This document shows positions 1 through 13,100 of a stretch of 64,000 bases of DNA, piece by piece; positions within the stretch are counted from its first letter, which is position 1; every line of letters starts with the position of its first letter. The position numbers and the translations under genes were made by a program. A model generated the notes under the pieces. That model ran no database searches. It was not told the DNA's origin and saw only the letters and a list, made by a program, of their open reading frames with translations. The DNA lies in contig PTEX01000060.1 in assembly GCA_003342815.1 (NCBI GenBank), positions 3,656,896 through 3,720,895 of the forward strand. The letters run 5' to 3'. The DNA comes from Eudromia elegans. Lineage: Eukaryota; Chordata; Aves; Tinamiformes; Tinamidae.

Positions 1-570
1 TCAGATTGCTTAAGATGGTTTTGGAATATTTGTCATCTCTAGAGAGCCTGAATTTGATTTAAATTAAATTAAAATAATAAAGGGTCAAAAGAACCCCTTG
101 TAAGGGTACTGCCAACCTCAAAGCTCACACTGTGATTCAATATATCAGTCTTCTTCCACTAGAGGTGTAAGTTCTCTATTGGCTTTGCACTGGAAAGCAG
201 GAAAAGCATGTAGGAATAGTCAGAAGAATTTGAGAGTTTTAAGGAATTGCTCTTTGGCTCCCCTCAGGCTGAGTTTCTTTATGATTCACCATTATTTCAA
301 ATTTTCAATGGAAATGGAAGGAAACTCAAGTTTGTCCAGGAGGACTAGATGTTCTTTGAGTTTAGGCTCCAAACAGATGACTTGATACCTGGATTAACGT
401 CAACCACACCTGAAGTTTGTAAGTGAAAGGTTAATCTAGACACAAATTTATTTTCAGATGCAAACTGAACCAGTCATGAAGATTGAATATGGACAGCCAA
501 GGGAATGCTGGGGTGTATGACTGACACAGCATCCGAACAAACAGAAAAAAAAAAGCGTGCAGTATCTATG

Positions 571-597
571 GAAAAAAACAAACAAACAAACAAAAAT
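571..597. repeat. (CAAA)n short repeat
   Basis: Four CAAA units following an A run. Confidence 0.85.
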
Positions 598-1047
598 GCC
601 TCAGGTCTGTAATACTCTATTCCAAGGGAAATTTTGGCTAAATAACAGAAGAATTTTAGTGAACGAGTAGTAGTACACATACGCTATGAAGATATATACA
701 TAAAACACAAAGCCTACATAAGAAAGACAGAAAAAAATATGGAATTCAAAAAATAATTTATATATGACACATCACATTTTCTTTTTTTAAGTCATGTAGT
801 TTAATTCTGTCCTTTGTTACAAGTATTTGGTAGAGTGGTCTACAGAGGCTAGAACTTCTTAAATTGCAAGAGGCAGTAAAACACAGAAATGGTGAATCCA
901 GATGTGAAAAAGTGTTGCAATAGAAGTTGCACATGGCAGGCACACATGAGATTTGCCCTGCATTTTCTTTTTAACTGTGAAGTGTAACTACTTAACCTGG
1001 CGTAGCTGCAGTACAGATGTGCTGTATGCCCCCTTTTTTTTTTCTTT

Positions 1048-1169
1048 TCACTGATAATATAATTGCCACACTATTGTAAGTATTGTGTTATTGTGTTCAA
1101 CATCAGACAGAGTTGATTCCAGCAAGATAATTAACTGGTTGGGAGGACAGATGTTCCTATTGTCCTGGT
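1048..1169 (-). CDS. Weak candidate terminal exon
   Basis: A very good minus-strand acceptor (TTTTTCTTTATTTTTCCATAG) is followed by one open frame of 39 codons ending at TGA (1050-1048). Two leading bases complete a split codon, which fits the phase-1 end of the 49 bp candidate at 21.0 kb. The frame contains ICPPNQLIILLE and TILTIVWQLYYQ. No AATAAA signal was noticed immediately after the stop. A 39-codon chance opening is not rare. Confidence 0.15.
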
Positions 1170-4100
1170 CTATGGAAAAATAAAGAAAAATGAATCTGTC
1201 CATCTTCTCTAGCAGGAGCTGAGCTCATGAAGAGTGCAGCACACAAGCTGGTGGTGGCCAGCCTGTTTATACCTCCTGGATACATTGCAGAATACATGCT
1301 CTGATGCCTAGCCATAAAAATAAAACTATTTCACTTCTGTTACCTCCCTTCCCTCTGAAAAAGAAAAAAAAAAAAAAGACTGTATTAGATCTAATAATGT
1401 GTTAATTGTTTCATAGAGTTTGCATAGAGAAACTTCACCTTGCATGTTGTTTACATACTGTTCAATGTAATCGCTTGTTGGACACTTGCTATTCACAGCA
1501 TGTTCATGTGAGGCACATTGTGTTCTTCCCATTTCCTCACAGGACATATGAAGCATTTCAGACAGATTTTGTACATTCTTAAGGCTGCAAGGAGACTCTA
1601 TGATCATTTACCACAACCTTTTGCATATCACAGGCCATAAATATTCCCTAGCTGGCAGAAATCCTTGTCCACATGTGGGCATTCACACGAATCCCAAGAC
1701 TGTGAACACCTTTCTTGCTTTACAAATATGAATGAATTGAATAAGACATCTTTACATCAAATGGACAGCATTTTCACTGACACTTGCACCACTCTTCTTT
1801 AGACATGACAGTTCAGCCTTTACAATGCTATATTCCCAGATGTTCAGTTTCTCAGGCCATAGAAAGTTTCCTGAAAGGCAGCCTGAAGCCCCTCAACAAC
1901 AACCTCGCCAACCTTCTTCTTCTATGTCTGGTAGCATATGATGGGCCTAACTAAGCATCTGGCCACGCATGGATACATTAGGAGGCATTCAACAGATGTC
2001 TGCATCTTCCTACACAGCACAAAAATGTTTCATAGACTAAACAGAATCATTCCATGGGTTGGTTTTGGCTAGCCTTCTGGGCACTCTCCACATAACACTT
2101 TGAGACCAATAACCATGACCTTATTCTTCCAGCACAACATTTGAAACACATGCAAAATCAACCTTTAACACAAAACCCAGGAACCCAAATTTCCTTGAAA
2201 TTCAGTAAACTTTGGCTTCCATATGCTTACAGATAGTACTAATATGTGACTGGTAGGTTAGATAATGGTGAAAGGAGGGGATGTTCACAAACATGAACTT
2301 GAGCCCGGGGAGGTTAGTCCTTGAAGGGAGGGAGGTTCTTTAGGGCTAACTAAAGGAGCATGCCTTTTTCTGATGGAAATACAGGGAGTCTGTGGAGATT
2401 AGACTTCATTGATATCCAGCCCAGGCCCCATCAATATATTGGCCTAAATTCACTTTTGCTCTTCAAGCACAATTTATGATCAATCATTCATAACCAGAAA
2501 GGGTATGTAACACTCCCGCAGACAAAATGAAACAGATGCACAGGCTCTGCCAGGTGCTTTTTGGACCCTGCTGGAAGGGGTCCAAATAATTAGCTACTCA
2601 CCAGATGGATAGCAAAGCACAAACAACAACCTAATGTGTCTTGTGGGTACAGACAACTCCGACTTTCCGTGATGTAATAACATTAACATGTGACAGCATT
2701 TAGGTTGTCAGCATTTTGAGAACTTAATTTGGTAGCCTGCAATCTGCAGTGATCTGATCCGCACAGCCGAACAACTACAGAAAGGAGACTGTGAGTAAAG
2801 CTGGCAGAGACAGACTCTTAGCTTCCCAATGGGATGAGCAGACAGGATCTAAGACACTGAAAGGTAAGTAAAAAAAAAAAAATCAGTTATGCAAGAGTTA
2901 TTTTATGCATTTTTAGTAATCAGAAAGATTTTCAATGTCCATGACTCATAAAAAATAAAAAAAAAAAAAAGTTAAGGGAATGCTGCTCTCCATCTCTGAA
3001 AATATATGTGAAATATGCAGCACACCAGACAGGGTGATGTGGTTTATAGTGTTTACAAGCAATCATTTGGAATAACCTTCAGAGCTTACCTCGGAGCTTC
3101 ATTGGTACGCAAAGCATGACCTGACAGTGACAAGCAAAGCTTTCCAGAGAAGGACATTATTTCTGGGAGTTTACTTTTCAGCCTTAGGCTTCTCCAGTTA
3201 GCAAGAAGGAGGAATTGTGAAGGCCTTTGGTCAGGTATGAAGATGTATTTGAGGTGAATAAGAACAAAATCCACCACTTTTTCCCTTAGCTGCCTTATTT
3301 TTTTTTTCTTAAATAAATAATGTGAAAATTTCTGCCGGCTGTCTGTACACCCAAGTGGAAGTGGCATGTCATTGACTTAGTGCAAAAGTTGTTGAGTCTT
3401 AAGCCCTATGATTCATCTGAGTGGAGTTGCCAAGTCTTGCAATTTCCTCATAGTATTAGGTGTTTTTCTTAGAGCCTCACACCTCTGAGTCATGGATTAT
3501 ATGAGAATTTCAACTTCCATTTTAGAAGTAAAAGCAATTTTCTTGCTTTCCTGGTTATACAGAAATATTTGGGAAACACGACTATGGCTGTCCCAAAGGC
3601 TCCAAAGCAGAATAGAAACACAAGGAATGTAACAAGGAGTGTTAAGCCTTGATGGGATTTCTAAGTCCTAATTCTTAGTTTCTGTAGACCTGATGATGAC
3701 AAAACTGTTTAGACAAAAAACAAACACCAATCCAAAACAAAATCCTACTCCTTCTCCCTGACCCTATTCCCAGTTTTGGAACTCAGGATTTTGCTGGCCC
3801 AACTGATTGCCCTGTTTGTAATGTCCTGTTTAATATGGTGGATAATAGCTATCTTTCCACAAAAGAATGTGATTACAGATGAAGACTCACCAAATATCCT
3901 GTTTCATTCTGCTACACTGAGATTTCCTGGGTAATAAACTGATATAACATTTACACAAGCAAGACCAGTATTAAACAGAACCAGACCTGATCGTGATTTT
4001 TTAAACTCTGCTCCAAGCCTGCCAGTCGAGAGGGAGCCTTCCTATTTCCTTCCATGAATTTTGAATCATACCCTTTAAAGATTGGCATTCGTAAACATCT

Positions 4101-7100
4101 ATTCATTAAAATAGAAAATCTGGAGGAGTTACCAAACAGATTTTTCTATTTAATTCTTATTTTAGCCAATGAACCAATGAAACATAAATGTCTTTAGAGA
4201 GCTATAAAGAAATAGCTCAATTTATTGAAACAAAAAATCTAACTAAAAAGCCCCAAACAACAAAAGAGTTAAAGTTAAGTTAAAGTTAATTTTAAAAAAA
4301 TGCCTAAAACTTCTGTCAGTAAAGCAATCAAATCAGTAACAAAACTGGTTAGTGAGATAAATGATTTGGAAAATATATTTGGAGATTTTTTTCCAGAGAA
4401 AATATATTCCTTTGACAGAAGTTAATGATCTCAGCGCATCCAAGAATTTACGACGAGGACCACCCATTAATAAGATAACAAGGGTTAGGATGAAGTGGGA
4501 TCACTTATACCACATTTCCAATGTTGTTCTAAAGTCATTATCCTGGATACTTTTTTATTGCCTTATTTCCTGTTCTTGGATCAGTTCTTAAACATTGTTT
4601 TCACTTCTATCGTTTATCATATGATTATAGACTAATAGTAAACAGACATATCCGTGCGTCTTGTAGGCACTGGGTATAAAAGTTAGTATGCAATTGGTGT
4701 GCATGGTATGTATGCAATGTATGGTATGCATGCGTAAGACATATACTTATTCAAATCATATTAGTGTCTTATTTCTTGGGCTGCAGAAGAATCAGATGCT
4801 TGCATAATTAAAGAAACTACTAAAATGATTTTCAAATTGTGACAAAATAATTCCAAAGAACATCTGGTAGAACATGCGGCATGAAAGGATGTACAGTGTT
4901 GTGCCATAATAATACACCTTGGGTACAGTATGAGGCATAAAGCCAAAAGGCATTTTTAGAGGCAAAAAAAAATCCTGGATCAAAACAAACTGTAGACCAA
5001 GAAGTGTATTTAATATATGTAATTATTGCTTCCTGTTCAATTCTTTTTCGTTTTTTTTTTACAAAGAATCAAAGAAAAGAGCCTAACAGAGCACCACAGA
5101 ACCCAGAATTCATGAACAATAGAGAGATCAACAGTAAAGTGGAAGAGCTTCTCTCAATCTTGACTTGGTGGTGTTGAGAAGTCATGGAAGGACTGGGTGT
5201 GTATGAGGAGGTAGCTAAATATGTCTTACTCAGTAAGATAGGAGAATTCCCAGGAGGGAGAGAACTACAGCTTCTAGTAAGAGGGATTATGTTGTCATCA
5301 TTACAGTAGATTTCTACCACTCCTACTTTTCTTGTTTCTTGTTTCCAAGGGTTTCTTGTTTTCCACCTAGAATAAAATGCTCGTTTAAATCAGTGATACA
5401 ATATTTTCCCTTGAGAAGTCTCACGAATCACAGTTGCCTCTTCTCTGTGTCCTTCACAGAAGGGGAGATAGCTGGCTATGATGTCCCAAAATAAGTGATA
5501 GCTCCCATATTTTTTTAAATTAGAAATTGCCTGATTATGCAGGAGGATGAAAAAAGCTTCTGAACAATGAAGACATTTTGGCAAATATCAAATTAGTCAC
5601 TTTGAAATGATAGCCTTAATGTGAGATTCCAGATTAAGCTGGTTACATTTGTGATGCCTCTCCCACCTATTATTTCTTTGTCTATTCTAACACATGGCTA
5701 GTGGGCTGATAACTCTAAGGACATAATTAGGGATCAAACGTAGTGACAGAGCAGTAGTCAGCAATTCTTGTATCTAGTGCTAGAATGTCAAAGGCTGCCA
5801 GAGATCAATTGCTCTCTGACACATATGCAGGTAAAAAAACAGTAGGGGATATTCAAAATTAACATTGCCTAGCTATTCTGATAAGGATACAGAGAACCTC
5901 AAAGTCCTTATTTTGTTCTGTAAACTAATTTGTTAATAATGTCTGTCTGAAAGAAGAAATACTCTTTCATTGAATCTGAACTGCAGTGGGAACGAGTGCT
6001 TGATTCTCAGTCCACATTTTGGAAACTAATTTTGTTTTAATAGTATTTTACGTGCGTGTGTGCAATGAGGAGGTATGAACTTGATGGGAAAGTGAATGAA
6101 CTGATAGAGAGTGGCCTAATAGAAATGCCTATGAAAATTATAGAAATGTCTACCAAAAAAAAAAAAACCACACCACAGCACATAAGGTAGACTGTGTTGA
6201 CTCTGGTTTTATGTTCACATTAAATGAAGATGAGAACTGCCTTCCATGTGTGATTTGCTAAGAATGGCTTTCTAATGACAGACTGAAGCCAAAAAAATCA
6301 TTAAAGGCATTCAAAGCACAAGTATAGTGGGATAAATAAGCAAACGTTTCCATTTCTTTGAACAAAAACTATTTAAAATAAAAAGCTAAGTAAAATTAAT
6401 GTAAAAGAGAAATGATTGATCCAACAAAACCTTATCACAATTCATTTGTAATTTCATCCTTTCTTATTAAAAACAAGAAGCTTATGCCACTAGAGATGTT
6501 CTTGTTTCCAGCAGCAATAAAAGTGTTTTGGATTATACAATAGATGACACAGCCAAGCCCAGAGAGTCTTCTCCATATTAGTCAGCAGGAATGCACTAAA
6601 GGAGGGAAAAAAGTGTTTGGAATGTATCATTCCTTACTAACTTCCTTACTAAGATTCCCAACTAAGGTAAAAAGAAACATTTCTGAAAAAAAAAAAAAAA
6701 GTGAATTGTCATCATTACTTAAAAAATAGAGAAGGCATGATATACTATGGAAAAAGTTTCAAAACAGAAATCAATTTTATGCCTTTCTTTTAGTGTAATT
6801 GCCTCAGCCTATGGCTTTACAGGAACATAGGTTCATAAGTGGTCAGTACTAGGAACTTGGTCAAAAACACACTTGTTTTCAATTTTCTATAAAAGGGACA
6901 CCAACCAACCACAATTCTGCTTTGCTGGGAGAATGCTCTTCTATATTTACTTTCTTTTATACAATGGCTAGATATTTTTGACAATCTTGACAGACGTATT
7001 TGATAAAGTAGAGAACTTATTTTTCTCCCATTAAACTACAATAAAAACATGCAGCAACTTCAAGACAAACCTGTGATTAGATATTACAGTTGTGGATGGC

Positions 7101-8213
7101 AGCATAAAGCTCCTAAGAAAGAAAGTGGTATAAATGTTTCAAACATCAGCAGATTCCTGGGGAAAAACAAGCTTGAATTTAAAGTTCTAAAACCACTGGT
7201 TTTGACTCATTTCACCAATGTTTTCCAGATGCAAAATTGGTTATAACTGCATATGATGTCCTTAAAAAAAAAAAAGTTGTATGCTTCTTCCATTCTAGCC
7301 AGCAGACTGTCTCAGCCAAAAAAAGTTCAGCACAGCTCCACGCAGATTCTGCTGTCAACTGAAAATTTGGAGAAATTGAGTAATTTCCACCTATGTAAGG
7401 AAACTTTCAACATGTTTTTCTACCAATGGGGTCTTCCTCTGGGCTAACAGATCCAGCTCTGTGCTTTCTTCTCACCAGAACAGGTGAACTTGCATCAAAT
7501 TGCATTTTCTGCAACAGCGATCAGAGGAAGTGCAGAGGGTTAAATCAAGTGGAAGATGTGCAAAACAGACAGATTCGAAGAAGAAAGTCAGGTCACATAT
7601 TAGATTGGTTTAGTTGTCTTAAGTGGGAAGACACAAATAAAAATAACTATCTAAAAGCCTGAAATTTAAATTACTCCACAGTATCTGTCCTGGAGAATAG
7701 CTAATGTTTGGACACAAGTAAAACACAGCAAAAACAGACAAATAAATAAACAAAATTTAGAAGCTGACCAGTGTTCTCAAACAGACGGAAGTATTGACAT
7801 TTTTATCCTTCTGTTGAAAGGTTTGTCCTTCAATTTCAGATATGTTAAACTGCAAATATCCACCAATGTACCTCTGGGAGGCCAGATTAGAGAGTTTAGT
7901 CTGGTTGGGGCTTTCTCTTTAATATGAAAAGTAATCTGTTTTTGTTTTTCAGATTTCGTCAGTGCAAAGGACTTAACAAAGAAATACACACAGACACAAA
8001 ACCACCAAGAAATTCCTCTAGCGCAAGTCTAAAATGTTAAGCAAATCCCAAGCAGCATGCTTTAACCAAGCCCATAAGGAAGTGCCAAGTCACTGATCCA
8101 GAATCCCTCTCCCTTGGCAGAAGGAACAAGTAAAATCCCTGCTCTCTCTTGGCTTGACCTTCTTCTCCCCAGCTTATTTAGACTTGTCTCTTCTTCAGCC
8201 AGCCCCTTCTCAC

Positions 8214-8230
8214 TTTTTTTTTTTTTTTTT
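8214..8230. repeat. Poly(T) run
   Basis: Seventeen consecutive T between CTTCTCAC and GGGTGAG. No associated element recognised. Confidence 0.95.
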
Positions 8231-8869
8231 GGGTGAGTTTTCAACAGATTAAACAGATTTCAACAGATTAAACACTGCATGATCTCTAACATGCCTTCCA
8301 AACTCATCTTTGTTTGCTGCATGCCTGAAGTGTATTAATTCCATCATGCCGCTCCAAAGGGAAAGCTGAATTAGAACTTGGAAGGGGCTCTGATACTGCT
8401 CAGTGAAGCAACTATAGAAGTCAGTAGTCAATAAACTTTTTCATTCAAACGCTCAATAAAAAACAGTAACTTTTAATCTTGTTGGTAAAATAGGATACTT
8501 TCTCCTCCATCTGTATTCTTCTCACATGTTAAGACTCATGCACCCTATGAAAGACTCAAATATTTCATGTCAGAAGATCATGTTTTCCTGCAGTTGTTTT
8601 TCTGCATCTCAGTGACTTCTCATCACTTGTTTTCTTTTTTAATTATTTTTTGTATATGTTGTATTCTAATCAACCGTTTCCAAAGCATTGTAAAATGATT
8701 TTGAAATTCCATTTGCTAAAGAGAAACCGAGCAGAGCCCTAGGTGTACTGTGTATCTATCAGATATACAGACTCTACAGAAAATTTTGGTGGTGTTGTGG
8801 TATCTTCAGTTTGTTCAGTAAGAGTAATCTGACAAAAGAAACCATGAGAAAGCTCAACAGTGAATTAGT

Positions 8870-8941
8870 CAATATACAAAAACAATATAATAATACATAG
8901 TTATGTATTACGTCTATTATTATGCTATGTTTTGTATATTG
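8870..8941. other. AT-rich 72 bp inverted repeat (hairpin)
   Basis: The left arm begins CAATATACAAAA and the right arm ends TTTTGTATATTG, a 12 bp perfect match. It extends inward through ATAATAATA / TATTATTAT with small bulges. The length is in the range of a microRNA precursor, but the sequence is AT-rich and low in complexity, and nothing known is recognised. Confidence 0.5.
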
Positions 8942-10093
8942 TAATATAATAGATAATATTGTATATGAAAATTCTGACAAGAAAATCAATTTGAACTGAG
9001 GTTGAAATGCTAAGTCATGTTTTCCATGTACAATAAGACCAGATTTACTTCCACATTCATTGAGAAATTTTCAGCAAAGGCAAAACAAATCACCTATTAA
9101 ACGCTGTACTGGGAATCAGTAGATGCCAGATGCCAAGCCTGAAGCGTCCATAGCATTTAAATGAAGGTGGCAGTGAAAGACACTTTGAAAAGTCTTTAAC
9201 ATAAGTGTTTTCAGGTCATACCAGGTACCTCAAACTGACTTCTAGAATAAATGACATGAAATATTCTTAACAAAATGCCCACAAATTATAAATTCACCCT
9301 GTTCTCCTGAGATATGTTGGGTCCTACTTCTTGCTGCCTGCCATTTGCCAAAGGGATACTGAACAATGTTTGGCATAAAGGGTTTTTTTTCTTGTTTTTC
9401 CTGCTCTTGACGGTATTAGTTCTTGAACTATCTTCACTCATCATCAGAAAGTAGCCATCAGAATCCTTATCTATTTTTCTAGGTTTATCTCCTCAAATGC
9501 AGTTTGATAAGACAAGAAATTTCTCAGTCTTAAGGCTCAACGCGATTATGAGAATTAGTTCTACTTTTAGAACAAATAATATTAGTCTTTGGTTTCCAAC
9601 ATCCCAAGGCAGCCTTAGTATGCAGCCTTGTTTGAGCATTGCCTTCAAGAAGATAGAGTGCCCTCTGCCTGACAGATTCAATTCAGTCCACTATAAACAT
9701 CAGACAACCTTAAAATAAAAGCAGAGCATTTTATCTTATGTATAGTCAACTTCCCGATTATAACACCATAAACAACAGCTTAGATTTGTCTCACCTAACT
9801 GGAAGAACTGATCATTGTAAATCACACTCAGAGTCAGGATAAGGAAACAAAATTTCTGGAAAAGATTTCATTTGATCTGCTGTGGAAGTCTGTTTTGAGA
9901 CAAAAAGTCTGTATTTGCTACATGGAATGTAAAGGAATTTAAATCAATAACCCAAAGACAACATTGCTACAAAAAGCAACGGAATGAAACACAGTCCTGG
10001 AGCATCTCTTTGTGCATGAGATCCTTTTTTATCTTATTATTATCTTATCTGGATTTCAAAATACCTTCTTGTTTCATTTACCTGATAAAATCC

Positions 10094-10183
10094 TGTGCCC
10101 TGTGCTCTGGGTGTCCCTGCATGAGCAGGGAGGTTGGACTAGATGATCTGCCTTCCAACCTCAACCATTCTGTGATTCTGTGA
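10094..10183 (+). mobile_element. CR1 LINE 3' end fragment
   Basis: Plus-strand CR1 tail of about 90 bp. It contains GAGGTTGGACTAGATGATCT, CCTTCCAACCTCAACC and the terminal ATTCTGTGATTCTGTGA repeats. Only the 3' UTR end is present, with no coding sequence. Confidence 0.85.
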
Positions 10184-13100
10184 CTTCGTATCCCAGATTT
10201 ATGCTAGACATGTGTGTGATGTCTTAGATATATCCCTTCTCTGTTCCCTGTAACAGAGCTTTGAGACACAAAATGGGAGTAAGGCACTCCCTGTAGCCAA
10301 AGACTTTCAGTCCTATTTCTAGCCTATAATTAACACTTTTTTTTTTCTGATTTGAGTGGTTTTCCTGGAAGATAGAATATTTTTGTGAATGCGGCAATAC
10401 TTGGAAATTATATATCACTGAAATATTAACCATGCATCCCTCTTAGTAAATTTGTTAATTCCAGTTCACTGTCAACTTTCTCTAAATGTTACAGATGACA
10501 CTAATAATATAATTGACAGATTTGACCTTTAGAAAGCTTTCCTTGTATCACTTTCCCCAACTCCCACTTTTTATCAGTGTTGCTACCACAGCCTCACTAA
10601 TGAAGTTAGAAAACCAAAGCAAGAGCTAAGCCTGATGTTCTCCCCTATTTGATGACTGCTCATAGCACACAATTGCTCTTCAAAAGTCTCTCCCACCTCC
10701 CTTATGTCTGAATTTAATATTAAGCAGCCTGCTGAAACAGGTTGAAGCGTTGCAGGCAAACACCACCAGCCTGCTACGTACACAAGGCAGAGCCAGAGAG
10801 AGCCCTTCCTTGGTAAGGATGCAGGAGGAGGTCACCTGGCCAAACCTACCACTCCTCTCTTTACTTGCTCCCAAGGTGATGGCCATTCTGAAATGTCAGG
10901 CCAGGGCACACAGTGCAGATCTTTAGAGTTTTCCTTTGTCCACAGTCTTATTCATACTTACAATATGCTACTATTAGGCAAGATATCTTGCAGCAGTCTC
11001 AACTGCAGAGCACCTCTCTGCAGGCACCAGGGCTGCCTCTAGTTCATCTGTTTCATATTTACCCCCTGATTCCCATTATTCATCAGTATCTAACAGGCAT
11101 GAAAAGTAAATACAATTTATTTTCAAAAGCAATAAAACCATTCATTTTATTTTCAAATAGTAAGGAGGAGACCTGAATCTAAAGCCAAACTTAAATTCAA
11201 ACTTATGACTTCTCAGATTTTCACTCATCTCCCGTAGTTTATAAGATGGGAATAGATGTAGCAGGCTTATCTAGATGACCCTAAGTGAAAGTGTGTTACG
11301 TATTCTTCTACATTCCTACATACTTTTGCACCACAAAAGGAAGATTTTTCATTACAAACTAAAGTTGAACCATTGATATTGGTGATTCTTTCCACTACCT
11401 TAAGTGCTTGTGATATGCCTTTAAGTTGTGATTATGCACTTCATAGCTACTCATGAAATTTAACAGATCTGCAAAGCACTAATTAAGGAAAGTAAAGTAT
11501 ATTCATCTAATCATATACATTAGAGATCAATATGACAGGCTGTTTTCCCTATCACAAGTAAACACTTCAGCACTAAACAAAACAGCTACTTGAAAGAGAA
11601 ATACATGCAACAAGAGATTTAGGAATATCAATAGGCTTTAAAATATAGCTGAAAATACTGCACAACATTATGATGCATGTTCGCAATACTTTGAGGTGGC
11701 AGGTCTGTAATATCATGTGACCCAGAAAAAAGGAGCTTGAAGATTTCCACCCACGTTAAGTGCCTTGCAGAAGCACACTGAAGTCGACATTAGCATATCA
11801 CAAATGTGAAACTGGGACATGGGCTTAATGTGAAATTAGAACAGCAGCTGGTATCCTGTTAGCAAGTAAGTGTATTTGCTTGGGGGAAGAAAGGACAATG
11901 TAAAATCAAGCCATGCAAATGAGCAAAGAACAATCAGTCAGCAAAGGATATGTGAACTCTGCTGCCTATTTCAGGTTGTCTATGTACCGTGCTCTGCATC
12001 ATTTTACTAAAATAAGTATTTAATGGGATCAAACCACGTTCCCTAAGCTAAATTGTCAAGAATGTATTTTCCTTTATAAGGCAACCTGCAAATTATTGAA
12101 ATTTTAACATCTGACAGGTTGGGTATGTTATCATTAGATTATCAGATCAGATTATATGGGCAGGCATTTAATTCTAAATACCATGCATAACTTTAAACTT
12201 GCACAGGTAAAGCAGCTCCAAAATTGCAAGCAAGTGGAGGAAAGGGCATACAGTCTTTAAATGCAAAGTGAGAATGACCACAGAACAAAGCAGCATCGTC
12301 TCAGTTCGCAGATTCCTGGCACCGAATGGAAATGCAGCACAAACCTCTCTTAAAACTTCACTGCAGCATTACTTGCCCTTTTGATAAACATCCACTTAAA
12401 AGGCTCTCGTGAGATTGAACTGGACCTCATTTTTCAGTAGTAGTATTATCTTACACATTGTCAATCACCTAGAAATCAGAAACTGAATAAAACTGAGTGC
12501 TGACTAAGGTCTCTGCAGCTCTGAGTGACTACCCTTCAGTGCCAGGAGGATGGAGGAGCAGAGAGTGACAACTTGACTCCTAACAAGCTTCTCCTAACAA
12601 GCCGTCAGCAGAACACATCATGGCAAGGGAGAGGGAAGGTTTTTCCATGTGAAGGACTGCAATTCGCCTCTGCTTCTAAGAGGGAGTAGGGATGGACTAG
12701 ACCACAATATTGTCCATGGTGGTCAGATTGCATAATGAAGATGCTCCAATGAGACTCTCCAGCTGTTGTAACACCTAAGATCAAGAGACCTGCCTTTAAG
12801 GCACAAAATGTGGCTTTCCATATACTCAGTAAGCAGAAGCAGGGATGACACTGAAGATATGTTTCTACAGAAGACATTCTCAGAGGCTACTGCATGTCCC
12901 CATTAACTCCAGTAACCCTGTCTGGCCAATGCACTGATGCACTCCATTAAAGTTATATACTGTAATAGTTACAGCCCAGGCTGCCATCTACTGCTATCTG
13001 AATGCCACCCTCAGTGACTTTGCTCCTTTGGGTTTGATGTGCAGCACTAAAGTGCTGTTGTTGGTGTTTTATAAAAACTAAAACTAAGCAATTTTAAACT

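Larger units (their letters stand above)
1..10093. other. AT-rich non-coding DNA
   Basis: Apart from the weak candidate at 1048-1169, the short repeats and the 8.9 kb hairpin, I see no gene. Short open frames here have no recognisable similarity. Isolated splice-like sites occur, such as a plus donor AAAG|GTAAGTA at 2864 and a minus donor CCGAG|GTAAGC at about 3089, without convincing partner sites. Confidence 0.6.

Noticed and set aside
1326-1377. Minus-strand poly(T) acceptor-like tract followed by a short open tail
   Set aside because: The tract is a simple A-run read in reverse; the following exon would be only a few codons.
3086-3367. Minus-strand frame ending exactly at a GAG|GTAAGC donor
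   Set aside because: No usable acceptor within the frame and the peptide is not protein-like.
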